Assembly (NCBI RefSeq): GCF_000317045.1
Contig: NC_019703.1
Location: 2,158,501 to 2,222,500 of the forward strand
Length of the DNA stretch: 64,000 nt
Origin: Geitlerinema sp. PCC 7407
Lineage (GTDB): Bacteria; Cyanobacteriota; Cyanobacteriia; PCC-7407
Direction: 5' to 3'
Under the pieces are notes generated by a model. It was not told where the DNA came from and did no database searches. It worked only from the letters and a program-made list of their open reading frames with translations. Positions 45,859-54,270 of the stretch are shown piece after piece (the stretch's first letter is position 1; each line of letters opens with the position of its first letter). The position numbers were made by a program, and so were the translations under genes.

Positions 45859-47081
45859 TGCAAAGCTCCCATCGGCTGACCTCCACGGCTCTATTTCTGT
45901 GCGTCTTTTTGGCGGTCTTCACCGAAGTTCTCCTGTCTCCTTTCTATCCCCAGTTCTTTCGCAAGGTCTTTGGGGTCGAGGACCTTCAGTACACCGGCTA
46001 CTATATCTTTGTGTGTCGGTTGACCGTGGTGATCTGCGCGCCGCTGTGGGGGTGGCTCTCTCGCCGAGTCGCGGTGAGATACCTGCTGTGTGCAGGTCAG
46101 GCCGGGACGGCCATCATGACGGCCCTGATGGCGACCGCCACCAGCGCGGAGCAGTTTTTGATTTACACCATTGCCCTGCTGCTCTTCAAAAGTAGCTATC
46201 TCATGGTGTATCCCCTGATCATCCAGATAGCAGGCACCGAGAGGCGATCGGCGATCGCCGGTCTCTATCAGGCGGTGTTTCACGGGGCGATTATTGCCGC
46301 TACGGTGGCGGGTGCCTGGATGGTCAACCTAGACGCGCCGCTGTTTCTCTTCTACTGGATCGCCCTGGCGGATCTGTTGCAGCTGGGTCTGTGTCTCTGG
46401 GTGCTGCGATCGCCCTCGGCCCCCCAGGAGATCCCCAGCTCCGAGAGCACCGCTCAGCCCTCCTCTGGGGGCGATCGCTGGGGGTTCATGGTGATTTTGG
46501 GCGTCGTGATTCTCACCTTTCAGCTCGCCAACAATCTGGTGCGCCCCTTTTTCACCGAATATATCCTGGCCCCTGAACCCTTCGGCATTGACCTGCTCTC
46601 TAGCAGCGTTGTTTTCCTCATTCCGAGTCTCATGGCGATCGCCGCCATGCCCTTTATCCGGCGGGTAGCCCATCCGCCCCGGCTGCCGCTGCTATACACC
46701 GTCGGTATGGGCTGCTTGGCCCTGAGCCTGCTGGGTCAGGGCTGGGGACAGAGCCTGGGGATTTTGATTTTCTCTCGGGTGGTCTACGGTTTCTTTTTGG
46801 CGGTCACCCAGGCGGTGCTGGAGCTGCATTTATTTAGCCAGAGCAGCCAGCAGAAACTGCATTTCAACTACAGCCTGATCACGGCCTTTGGCAATGTGGG
46901 GCACCTGGGCGCGCCGCTGCTGGCCTCTCAGCTCGTCAGCACCTATACCCTGGCCTCCCCCCTGATTGCGGCGGGTCTCCTGAGTCTGGCCAATGTGCTG
47001 TTTGCGCGGTTCGTGCTGTTTTCGCCTCAGCTCACCCCTTCAGAAAGCTCCAAACCCAAGCTCAACTCTGAAGTGAGTTAG
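45858..47081 (+). CDS. MFS transporter, probable siderophore exporter
   Basis: This 407-residue major-facilitator protein has about 12 predicted membrane helices. It starts at ATG 45858, sharing one base with the preceding stop (TGATG). The loop 2-3 region reads WGWLSRRVAVRYLL, the usual MFS motif A position. Its place inside the biosynthetic operon, between monooxygenase and second synthetase, makes export of the finished siderophore the best guess. Import cannot be excluded, but the usual TonB-dependent receptor is not in this window. Confidence 0.87.
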   Translation: MQSSHRLTSTALFLCVFLAVFTEVLLSPFYPQFFRKVFGVEDLQYTGYYIFVCRLTVVICAPLWGWLSRRVAVRYLLCAGQAGTAIMTALMATATSAEQFLIYTIALLLFKSSYLMVYPLIIQIAGTERRSAIAGLYQAVFHGAIIAATVAGAWMVNLDAPLFLFYWIALADLLQLGLCLWVLRSPSAPQEIPSSESTAQPSSGGDRWGFMVILGVVILTFQLANNLVRPFFTEYILAPEPFGIDLLSSSVVFLIPSLMAIAAMPFIRRVAHPPRLPLLYTVGMGCLALSLLGQGWGQSLGILIFSRVVYGFFLAVTQAVLELHLFSQSSQQKLHFNYSLITAFGNVGHLGAPLLASQLVSTYTLASPLIAAGLLSLANVLFARFVLFSPQLTPSESSKPKLNSEVS

Positions 47082-47135
47082 CTGAATTAGAACGTCTGGT
47101 TAATCCCTTTTTATCTTGTTTAAGAGGATCTTTCG

Positions 47136-48953
47136 ATGACTGCTTTTCCCTCCCTTCCAGTTCTCACCCAAGCTCTCACACCCCAGCGCTGGCAGAGCGT
47201 TGGGCGATCGCTCCTCACCAAGATGATCGCTGAATTTCTCTACGAAGAGATCTTGCAGCCGAGTCTTACTGAGCAAAAAGGCGATCGCCATCACTATCAC
47301 CTGCCTCTCCCCGAGGGCATTGCCTATCGCTTCCAGGCCCAGCCCCGACTCTTCGACAGCTATCGCGTTTTCCCAGACACCATCGAGCGCTGGGACGGCC
47401 AAACTTGGAGCCTGGCCACCAATCCCTTTCAGTTTGTCTTGGATATTCATACGCAGGTGGGGATGACGCCAGAAACGGCGGCCCACCTGATCAAGGAACT
47501 GAGCAATACCCTTTTGGCCGATGCCCATATCCAAACCCACAAAGCCGATCGCCAAACCGATCTCCTACAGACCGACTATGCCCATCTCGAAGGAGAGATG
47601 GAAGGGCACCCCTGGATCACCTTTAATAAGGGTCGAATCGGCTTCGGCTATGATGACTACTTGGCCCACGCCCCGGAAAATCAGGCCCCTGTGCAGCTTT
47701 TTTGGATCGCCGTCCACCGCGATCGCGCTCAGTTTTCGGCGATCGCCTCTCTCTCCTACGAAGCGCTAATCCAAGAAGAACTGGGAGAGCAGGCGGCCCA
47801 TTTTTCTCAGCTTCTGGAGCAGCGCGACCTCGATCCTCACCAGTATTTCTTCTGCCCGGTCCATGATTGGCAGTGGACCAATATTCTGGTGCCGATCTTC
47901 ACCGAGGAGATCGCCCTCCAGACCATTGTCCCCCTCGATCGCGGCGCAGACACCTATCTCCCCCAGCAGTCTATCCGGACCTTCGTCAACACCAGCCACC
48001 CCCAAAAGCGCCACGTCAAGCTTCCCCTGAGCATTCTCAATACCTTGGTGTATCGGGGGTTGCCGGGAGAGCGGACGGCGATCGCCCCTAAGGTCACCGA
48101 GTGGGTCAAAAGTATCTGCGATGGCGATCCCTTTTTGCGCGATGAATGCCGCCTGATCTTGCCAGGAGAGATTGCCACCATCAACTACGATCACCCCTAC
48201 TACAGCCAGCTTCCGGGCGCGCCCTACCAGTACAAAGAGATGCTGGGATGCCTCTGGCGCGAAAGCGTTCTCTCCTATATCGACGCTGATGAGCGCGCTA
48301 TCACCCTCGCCTCCCTGGTTCACGTTGATCACGCGGGCAAACCCTTTGTTTCTCAGCTGATCGAGCAGTCCGGCCTCTCGACCGAAGCGTGGCTCCAGCG
48401 CCTGTTTAACACGATCTTGCCGCCCCTGCTGCACTATCTCTATCGCTATGGCGTCGTCTTCTCACCCCACGGCGAAAACACCATTTTGGTTCTCAAAGAT
48501 CACATTCCCCATCGTCTGGCCATGAAAGACTTTGTGGATGATGTGAATATCAGTCAGCATCCCCTCCCAGAGCTGGAGTCTCTCTCAGATGATTTGCGGG
48601 CCGTGCTGCTCACCGAGCCTCCCGAGGGACTCTGCCAGTTTATCTGGGCTGGCTTGCTGATCTGTCACCATCGCTATCTGGCCGACCTCCTGGAAGTCCA
48701 TCACGGCTACTCGGAAACGCAGTTTTGGCAGCAGGTGCGGCGCGCGATTCTCGACTACCAGGCCCGCTTCCCAGAGATGGGCGATCGCTTCCGGCTCTTC
48801 AACATGCTGGCCCCCCGCTTCACCAAGCTCTGCCTCAACCGCAATCGCCTGATCACCTACGGCTACGCAGATGACGGCGATCGCCCCCACGCAGCGGCCT
48901 TCGGCACGGTACGAAACGCCCTAGACGCTGTCGCAGAGAGTGTTTCTGCCTAG
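47136..48953 (+). CDS. rhbF: NIS siderophore synthetase, IucC type (RhbF-like)
   Basis: This second IucA/IucC-family synthetase (605 residues) completes the bis-hydroxamate citrate siderophore. Motifs: HPWITFNKGRIGFGYDDY, PVHDWQWTNILVPIF, QQSIRTFVNTSHPQKRHVKL and the FhuF-like C-terminal domain (PHGENTILVLKDHIPHRLAMKDF). Last gene of the operon, with an intrinsic terminator 28 bp after the stop. The last 14 codons and the terminator recur at 51816-51958 with only synonymous differences. Confidence 0.92.
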   Translation: MTAFPSLPVLTQALTPQRWQSVGRSLLTKMIAEFLYEEILQPSLTEQKGDRHHYHLPLPEGIAYRFQAQPRLFDSYRVFPDTIERWDGQTWSLATNPFQFVLDIHTQVGMTPETAAHLIKELSNTLLADAHIQTHKADRQTDLLQTDYAHLEGEMEGHPWITFNKGRIGFGYDDYLAHAPENQAPVQLFWIAVHRDRAQFSAIASLSYEALIQEELGEQAAHFSQLLEQRDLDPHQYFFCPVHDWQWTNILVPIFTEEIALQTIVPLDRGADTYLPQQSIRTFVNTSHPQKRHVKLPLSILNTLVYRGLPGERTAIAPKVTEWVKSICDGDPFLRDECRLILPGEIATINYDHPYYSQLPGAPYQYKEMLGCLWRESVLSYIDADERAITLASLVHVDHAGKPFVSQLIEQSGLSTEAWLQRLFNTILPPLLHYLYRYGVVFSPHGENTILVLKDHIPHRLAMKDFVDDVNISQHPLPELESLSDDLRAVLLTEPPEGLCQFIWAGLLICHHRYLADLLEVHHGYSETQFWQQVRRAILDYQARFPEMGDRFRLFNMLAPRFTKLCLNRNRLITYGYADDGDRPHAAAFGTVRNALDAVAESVSA

Positions 48954-49052
48954 TTTCTCTCGCTTTATTTCTCCCATTTCCGAGGGATGAGAACTGGTTT
49001 CTCATCCCTCTTTTTTGCTGGGAAATTGGGTACTGTCGATCGAAGATCCCCC
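48911..49052 (+). repeat. Direct repeat copy A: rhbF 3' end plus terminator
   Basis: This 142-bp segment aligns over its full length with 51816-51958 in the same orientation. It includes the coding end RNALDAVAESVSA, the stop codon, the terminator and the sequence to GATCCCCC. All coding differences from copy B are at third codon positions. Confidence 0.9.
48982..49016 (+). terminator. Intrinsic terminator of the siderophore operon
   Basis: GAGGGATGAGAA (48982-48993) pairs with TTCTCATCCCTC (48999-49010), followed by six T. A second copy is at 51887-51921. Confidence 0.9.
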
Positions 49053-49178
49053 GCTGTCGCCGCCCCCTTTAGCAACAGCGACCAGGCACAACCTGTCGCC
49101 AGGACATCCAGAACGGTTAGGCAACAGGCAATTACATTCGTTTTCACCGATGCCGAAGCCACCACCTTTTTGCAAGCG

Positions 49179-49379
49179 ATGATGGAGCCACTGAGCGATC
49201 GCGAACTGGAGGTATTAACCTATCTGGCGACGGGCATGACCAACCAGGCGATCGCCGATGAGCTATACGTCAGCCTCGCCGCCATCAAATGGCACGCCCG
49301 CAACATCTACGGCAAGTTAGAAGTGACCAATCGCACCCAGGAAGTCGCAAAAGCCAGGGAATTGGGGCTGCCACCTTAA
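49179..49379 (+). pseudogene. C-terminal fragment of a LuxR/MalT-type regulator
   Basis: The 66-codon frame from ATG 49179 encodes only a LuxR helix-turn-helix: PLSDRELEVLTYLATGMTN, then QAIADELYVSLAAIKWHARN and IYGKLEVTNRTQEVA. It matches the end of large MalT/LAL regulators (KWHxRNIYGKL). No sensor or ATPase part precedes it. The frame upstream runs back through the rhbF terminator, so it is not natural coding sequence. It could still make a free DNA-binding domain. Confidence 0.7.
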
Positions 49380-49459
49380 ACGTGGCAACGAATGCAACGT
49401 CTATCCTTTTAGCTAGGGGCACTCAGAAGCGAGCTCGCCAAACTAACTAAGGGAATCCA

Positions 49460-50008
49460 ATGAAAATTGAAACTCGAAGATTTCTGTTGCGCGACTTTAT
49501 CCCAGCGGATGACGCGGCATTCTTGGCTTACCATGTCGAACCTCGCTTTGCCGAATTCTGTTCGCCTGCGGAAATAACCCCCAGCTTTAACCGCAACCTG
49601 CTCCAGCAATTTAATCAGTGGGCCAATGAATACCCTCGGCATAACTACCAATTGGCCATTGTCAGTCGCCGCGATTCAGCGCTTATTGGCTGTGGTGGAT
49701 TGCGGCAGAGTGGCTGTGACTCTGGAGAGGCAGAACTCGGAATTGAGTTGGCACCCCAGTTTTGGGGCCGTTATGCCTATGCTCTTGAAGTGGGGCAAGC
49801 CTTGATTAACTTCGGGTTTGGCACATTGAACCTGAGCAAAATTCGCGGCATATCGGTCAGCGAAAATCAACGCGTGTCCCGCTTAGCCGAGCGGTATGGA
49901 TTTGTGGCCATCAACACTTTCCCTGGCCCGGATTGGATGACGGCGCGGGGGTGGCACCAGGTTGAGTGGCAGCTCACCCGAGAAACGTGGCAGCAGTTCC
50001 AGACATAG
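49460..50008 (+). CDS. GNAT N-acetyltransferase, RimJ/RimL type, 182 aa
   Basis: The sequence begins TRRFLLRDFIPADDAAFLAY, the usual RimJ/RimL opening. It continues through the acetyl-CoA loop region (LAPQFWGRYAYALEVGQALI) to ISVSENQRVSRLAERYGFV. The substrate may be a ribosomal protein N-terminus, an amino acid or an antibiotic; sequence does not decide. AAGGGA precedes ATG 49460. It is the first intact gene of the cargo block between the two rhbF-end repeats. Confidence 0.85.
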   Translation: MKIETRRFLLRDFIPADDAAFLAYHVEPRFAEFCSPAEITPSFNRNLLQQFNQWANEYPRHNYQLAIVSRRDSALIGCGGLRQSGCDSGEAELGIELAPQFWGRYAYALEVGQALINFGFGTLNLSKIRGISVSENQRVSRLAERYGFVAINTFPGPDWMTARGWHQVEWQLTRETWQQFQT

Positions 50009-50022
50009 AAGAGGTATTTTCG

Positions 50023-50649
50023 ATGGAGAAACAGATTGTTTATCTTTTCGTATTCGACACCCTGGCCGATTGGGAGACCGGCTATGCGATCGCAGCCATC
50101 AACAACCCCGCCGACCAAAAACATCCCGGACGCTACAGCGTACAAACTTTGGGGTTGACCAGTGACCCCGTTACGACCATCGGCGGTGTGACCATTCTGC
50201 CCGATGTCTCCCTCGATGAAGTAGATGCCGGTGCCATGCTGATTCTGCCCGGTGGAGAAGCCTGGGATGACGGCAAAAATACCCAGATCTTAGAAACAGC
50301 TAAAGCTTTTGTGCAAGCAGACATCCCCATTGCGGCAATCTGTGGAGCGACCGCCGGGCTAGCCCGAGCTGGGCTTTTAGATGATAGGCCCCATACCAGC
50401 AATGCTGCCGAATACCTGCAAGCCACCGGCTATCGAGGGGCAGCCCATTACCAAAACCAGCCTGCCGTCACCGCCGACAACGTGATTACAGCAAATTCAA
50501 CGGCGCCAGTCGAATTTGCCTACCACATCTTGAAAGCGCTAGATCTATACGATGCGCCCGTTTTAGACGCATGGTTTGGCCTCTTCAAGACCGGTGATCC
50601 GGCTTACTATTTCATGCTACAGCAGCTCACCGCCCCACCTGAACGTTAG
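50023..50649 (+). CDS. DJ-1/PfpI family protein, 208 aa
   Basis: Class I glutamine-amidotransferase-like fold. It starts at ATG 50023 after an AGAAGAGG site. The nucleophile elbow is IAAICGATAGLARAGLL with the conserved Cys, and ILPGGEAWDD is the upstream acidic motif. Relatives include transcriptional regulators, glyoxalases and isonitrile hydratases. There is no AraC domain, so it is a stand-alone member. It begins 14 bp after the acetyltransferase stop, suggesting co-transcription. Confidence 0.88.
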   Translation: MEKQIVYLFVFDTLADWETGYAIAAINNPADQKHPGRYSVQTLGLTSDPVTTIGGVTILPDVSLDEVDAGAMLILPGGEAWDDGKNTQILETAKAFVQADIPIAAICGATAGLARAGLLDDRPHTSNAAEYLQATGYRGAAHYQNQPAVTADNVITANSTAPVEFAYHILKALDLYDAPVLDAWFGLFKTGDPAYYFMLQQLTAPPER

Positions 50650-50660
50650 CGGAGGAACCT

Positions 50661-51005
50661 ATGAAAGCGATGATCCGGCAACACTTTGAATCAGAACTTG
50701 CTAGGGCAAAAGCGGCCACGGCAGAGCAAGACTTTGAGGCGGCTTGGACGGCTCTACAGCGGGCTCATCTGCTGGGGCAGAGAGATGCGATCGCCCACAC
50801 CGTCGCCCACTGGCACATGCTCACCCTGGCCTGGCAACAACGGGATTTCAAGGAAATAAGAGGACAGATTATGCCGACCTTGCTGGCCTTTCCCCTCACA
50901 CTTCTGCTTGGGCCAGTCAGACAGTTAAGAGGCGGCAAGGCTAACTCTAATTCCTCTGAAAATAGTTCAATTCCTGAAGACATCCAGCAGCTTCTAGAGC
51001 AGTAA
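50661..51005 (+). CDS. DUF3703-like protein, 114 aa
   Basis: Helical sequence with FESELARAKAATAEQDFEAAW, QRAHLLGQRDAIAHTVAHWHML and WQQRDFKEIRGQI, the pattern I know as DUF3703 (uncharacterised). A short hydrophobic stretch (TLLAFPLTLLLGPV) follows. It starts 11 bp after the DJ-1 gene behind a GGAGGAA site, so it is in the same transcript. Confidence 0.78.
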   Translation: MKAMIRQHFESELARAKAATAEQDFEAAWTALQRAHLLGQRDAIAHTVAHWHMLTLAWQQRDFKEIRGQIMPTLLAFPLTLLLGPVRQLRGGKANSNSSENSSIPEDIQQLLEQ

Positions 51006-51117
51006 ATAGACCATTCAAGTCTGGCCAACTATCCTCCTAACTATCCATTAGATTAGGGATTTAACTGGGATAGAGAGCGACTGTGTAACTACAGTTGCAA
51101 TACTCGGAGATTGTCCA

Positions 51118-51801
51118 ATGGAATGGACCATTGGTTGGTGGCAAGTCTCAGTCCAGCGGGTTTATCCCAACAGTTCGGAACTTACCAAAACCTACAATCA
51201 GGCTGCCGGATGGTGGCATCAGCATCTTCAACTTCTGGGCTATGGTCGGGCGTATCGGCAGCTCTGGCGATCGCTACGCAAAGCAGACTATCTCCAGGAT
51301 GGATTTGAACCCAAGAATATCTGCGATTGCGGCATTGGTACCGCCGCCTTCAGCTTGGCTTTGGCTCAGACCATCGCCCCAAACACACAGATAATTGGCG
51401 TTGATCTTTCGCCTGAGATGCTTAAAACAGCGCAGGCAAAACTGGCTAAAGCCCACATTCAGCATCAGGTATGTCGCGGCGATGTAAGAACTCTACCCTT
51501 TGAAAATAGTGTCTTTGATGCCGTGATCAGCGCTCACATGCTAGAGCACCTCCCTGACCCCAGAGAAGGGCTCAAAGAAATGTTCAGAGTTCTGCGGCCC
51601 GGCGCTCCCCTCATTCTGGTGGTGACCCGCTCAGGAATCCTCGGTTCACTGATTCAGTGGCACTGGGGCAACCGCTGCTTTAGTCCCAACGAATTGGTTG
51701 CCCTGATGGATGAGGCAGGGTTTAGCAACTTAAAGGTTATCCCTTTTCCCCTTGGGCTAACCCGGTTTACCAGTTCTGCTTACCTTGGTTTTCGACCGTG
51801 A
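51118..51801 (+). CDS. Class I SAM-dependent methyltransferase, 227 aa
   Basis: Motif I is ICDCGIGTAAFSLALA, followed by IIGVDLSPEMLKTA and the post-motif pair DVRTLPFENSVFDAVISAH and MLEHLPDP. This is a small-molecule methyltransferase of UbiE/Methyltransf_11 type; the substrate is unknown. No strong ribosome site lies before ATG 51118, so the exact start is uncertain. It ends 15 bp before the second copy of the rhbF-end repeat and is the last cargo gene. Confidence 0.87.
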   Translation: MEWTIGWWQVSVQRVYPNSSELTKTYNQAAGWWHQHLQLLGYGRAYRQLWRSLRKADYLQDGFEPKNICDCGIGTAAFSLALAQTIAPNTQIIGVDLSPEMLKTAQAKLAKAHIQHQVCRGDVRTLPFENSVFDAVISAHMLEHLPDPREGLKEMFRVLRPGAPLILVVTRSGILGSLIQWHWGNRCFSPNELVALMDEAGFSNLKVIPFPLGLTRFTSSAYLGFRP

Positions 51802-51815
51802 AAGCGGCTGACGAC

Positions 51816-51958
51816 ACGAAATGCCCTAGACGCCGTCGCCGAGAGCGTCTCCGCCTAGTTTCTCTCGCTTTATTTCTCCCATTTTCGAGGGATGAGAAAT
51901 CAGTTCTCATCCCTCTTTTTTGCTGGGAAATTTGGGTACTGCCGATTAAAGATCCCCC
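51816..51958 (+). repeat. Direct repeat copy B: relic of a second rhbF 3' end plus terminator
   Basis: It reads through RNALDAVAESVSA and a stop (51816-51858), then the same leader and terminator (51887-51921) as after rhbF. Six of the 14 coding triplets differ from copy A and all six changes are silent. The gene body upstream is missing; a methyltransferase gene stands there instead. Confidence 0.9.
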
Positions 51959-51989
51959 CGTCCCCCTTTCTCAAGGGGGGACGGGGGGG
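51954..51989. repeat. C/G-rich inverted repeat
   Basis: CCCCCCGTCCCCCTTT pairs with AAGGGGGGACGGGGGG around a 3-nt loop. GATCCCCC...GGGGGGATT hairpins are common interspersed repeats in cyanobacteria. It directly follows repeat copy B. Confidence 0.7.
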
Positions 51990-52439
51990 ATTATTCAGAA
52001 GCTGAGCCTGTAGTCCAGGTCTGAGAATTGCTATTGGGTGTGCCATCGGGCGATCGCCCAATGGTGAAGGCTAAAATCAGACGAGCAGGTGCCCTGAACC
52101 GGGACTCAGGCCAGTCTCGCGGGGTCAGTCGTGCCGATCGCCTTTCTCCAGAGACGCGATCGCTCGGGCCAGAGCCGTCAGCGCGGAGGTCGTCGCCTGG
52201 ACCAGGTTCGCCAGGGCGTTGAGGGCTTCGTCGGTGTTGCCGAGCAGCAGCGTCAGCAGAAATATCTCCGATCTTCAGCGATGGGTTTTTATCAGGCGAT
52301 CGCCGCTATCCAGAGGCGCTATGGGTTTTACAACTATGACCTTATGCAGAAAGCACAAAATCTAGACAGCGATCGCCCATGATAGAGCTAGCTTTGTTTT
52401 GAGCGCTTCCGTCCCTCCCTCTCTCGATCGCCCTCCCTC
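51990..52439. other. Intergenic region with a possible coding relic
   Basis: There is no complete gene. On the minus strand, 52125 to about 52250 reads as a helical piece (NTDEALNALANLVQATTS, ALTALARAIASLEKG) ending at a stop, but it has no start codon. It may be the tail of a lost gene. Several HIP1 sites are present. Confidence 0.35.
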
Positions 52440-53285
52440 ATGGACAACCCCATCACCAGCTTCTTCGCCGGAGCCACCTACCCCCTGCGCGCCGCCCACT
52501 TCCTGACCAAAAATCCCTCCCTCCTCGGCTACGTCGCCATGCCCATCGGCGTGAACGTCATCGTCGGCGTCGCCCTCTACCTCAGCCTTCTGCTCCCCGG
52601 CCTGCGCACCATCGACCAGTGGGCGATCGCCTTCTCCGGACGACTGGCCCAGTGGGTCGCCGCCCTGCCCGTCTGGCTGGCCTTCCTCGGCGGCCTCGGC
52701 GCTGGCCTGGGCTGGATTTTGCAGGGACTGCTGATCTTGCTGCTCCTCGTGGCCATCGGGTTTCTGCTCGTGCAGTTCGGCACCCTCCTCGGCGCACCCT
52801 GGTACGGCAAACTCTCCGAAAAACTCGAAACCCTGCGCACCGGCCAGCTCGAAAGCATCGAAGTTGGCATCGTCCGAGACATTGGCCGCGCCCTCCTATT
52901 TGAGCTAAAAAAACTCTGCCTCGCCCTGGGTCTCGGCGTTGGCCTCACCCCCCTAGGCGCCGTCCCTGGCCTCAGCGCCATCGTGGCCACCAGCGGCGGC
53001 GTGGCGATCGCCTCCCTCCTCGTCTGCCTAGACTTCCTCGACCCCGCCCTCGAGCGGCGACGCCTGCGCTTCCGCCAAAAGCTCGGCCTGATCCTCCGCA
53101 GCTGCCCCGCCAGCACCAGCTTCGGCCTCGTCTGCCTCACCCTCGTCAGCATTCCCCTCCTCAACCTCGTTATGGTGCCCCTCTGCATCACCGCAGGAAC
53201 CCTCTTTTTCTGCGATCGCCTCCAGCCGCGCCTTCTCAGCAGCGATCGCACTTCCCCAGAAAACCTCCCCAAACCAGAAAACTAG
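52440..53285 (+). CDS. EI24/CysZ-like integral membrane protein, 281 aa
   Basis: Four to six hydrophobic segments (about 28-52, 75-115, 165-200, 230-260) and the opening GATYPLRAAHFLTKNPSL, followed by GTLLGAPWYGKLSEKLE, place it in the EI24/CysZ (DUF540) family. E. coli CysZ takes up sulfate, but most bacterial relatives are uncharacterised, so substrate is left open. Upstream and downstream genes are not sulfur genes. It stands alone. Confidence 0.85.
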   Translation: MDNPITSFFAGATYPLRAAHFLTKNPSLLGYVAMPIGVNVIVGVALYLSLLLPGLRTIDQWAIAFSGRLAQWVAALPVWLAFLGGLGAGLGWILQGLLILLLLVAIGFLLVQFGTLLGAPWYGKLSEKLETLRTGQLESIEVGIVRDIGRALLFELKKLCLALGLGVGLTPLGAVPGLSAIVATSGGVAIASLLVCLDFLDPALERRRLRFRQKLGLILRSCPASTSFGLVCLTLVSIPLLNLVMVPLCITAGTLFFCDRLQPRLLSSDRTSPENLPKPEN

Positions 53286-53589
53286 GCTTAGGGTGAGCTG
53301 AGCCATTGGCCAACCCTAAGCAGAATTTGGGGCTAGCAGACGGCAACCAGTCTTCCTATGCCTCACCACCAACAAATTATTTAATTAACTAATAGACAAA
53401 TAGGCAGTCTGAATTTCTTTATCTCTCAGCAAAATCACCCGGATGGCCGTGTTTCCAAGGATTTCCCCCTTGAGAGATACGGCGTAAATCCGCAGATACC
53501 CCAATTTGCAGATTATTTCAACCGATCTTCTCAGTATCATCAATAACATCAAGCGCAATTGCTTGTGCCAGTCAAAGGAGATTTTTATC
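53286..53589. other. Upstream region of the CsbD gene
   Basis: No gene seen. It should hold the promoter of the stress-type CsbD gene. An AAAGGAG site at 53574-53580 belongs to that gene. Confidence 0.45.
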
Positions 53590-53772
53590 ATGTCTATTGA
53601 AGATAGAGTTAAAGCTACTGCCAAAAACGTCGAAGGCAAGATCCAAGAAGTCGTCGGCGATGTCACCGGCAACCCCCAAGACAAAGCCGAAGGACAAGCC
53701 AAGCAGGCCGAGGCCGAAACGCGCCACACGGTCGAAAATATCAAGGATCAAGCCAAGAGAATGATCGACTAG
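53590..53772 (+). CDS. CsbD-family stress protein, 60 aa
   Basis: Start at ATG 53590, 9 bp after a strong AAAGGAG. The sequence IEDRVKATAKNVEGKIQEVV, then GDVTGNPQDKAEGQAKQAEAE, is the CsbD pattern. CsbD proteins are small, hydrophilic, general-stress-induced and of unknown mechanism. A strong terminator follows, so the gene is monocistronic. Confidence 0.92.
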   Translation: MSIEDRVKATAKNVEGKIQEVVGDVTGNPQDKAEGQAKQAEAETRHTVENIKDQAKRMID

Positions 53773-53816
53773 ATCCTCACTTAGATCATTGTTTTCATCT
53801 TTCCCTTCCGACAGCA

Positions 53817-53884
53817 GGACAAAGAGAAAAGCTTGAAACATCACAGATATCGAAGTGATATCTAATTTCTCTTTGTCCTTTTCC
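53817..53884 (+). terminator. Two-part hairpin terminator after csbD-type gene
   Basis: The outer stem GGACAAAGAGAAA (53817-53829) pairs with TTTCTCTTTGTCC (53866-53878) and is followed by a T-rich run. Inside, AGATATC and GATATCT (53845-53863) form a second hairpin. Confidence 0.8.
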
Positions 53885-54042
53885 ATTGGACTGTCTTATG
53901 AGGGACGTCTTTGTCCCTCTTTTTTCAAATTCTTTTCAGGCGTTTCTTGATTTTGTATCTCCCGTGCTTCTCCCCACTGCGAGAGAGATCTGCCAAGGCG
54001 CTGCTCATAGACATCACGGTCTTCACACAACGGAGTACGGCC

Positions 54043-54270
54043 ATGCCTAGACTTGTAGGCCGACAGTCGAATGTCGGCGCTTATATTCTTTCGTCGCTCG
54101 TCCTGATTATCGCGGCTGGGGGCTTGCTGCAGTACGCAGGTCTGATCGACATCCCGGGTCTCGTCCAGGATATAGACAACTCTCTGGAAGATGACTCCAC
54201 TTCCCAGAGCCCCTCAGGGACCTTCTTGGCCTATCAGGATCTCATCGCACAGGAGCAAAATAATGTATAG
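54043..54270 (+). CDS. Small single-span membrane protein, 75 aa
   Basis: I choose ATG 54043 (GGAG at 54032) over an in-frame start at 53911. The protein has a basic N-terminus (PRLVGRQ), one membrane helix (about 12-32, YILSSLVLIIAAGGLL) and an acidic tail. No family is recognised. Its last 8 bases overlap the PRC-barrel gene, so the two are translated together and probably act together, perhaps anchoring the PRC protein to a membrane (inference). Confidence 0.7.
   Translation: MPRLVGRQSNVGAYILSSLVLIIAAGGLLQYAGLIDIPGLVQDIDNSLEDDSTSQSPSGTFLAYQDLIAQEQNNV

Noticed and set aside
45891-46283. Minus-strand frame opposite the MFS gene
   Set aside because: It is antisense to membrane helices of a clear transporter and has no independent support.
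48987-49178. Upstream extension of the LuxR fragment
   Set aside because: This part of the open frame runs through the rhbF terminator hairpin and repeat copy A, so it is not natural coding sequence.
52131-52382. 83-codon plus-strand frame
   Set aside because: Gln/Arg-rich with no ribosome site or family resemblance. The minus-strand relic in the same place looks more protein-like but has no start.
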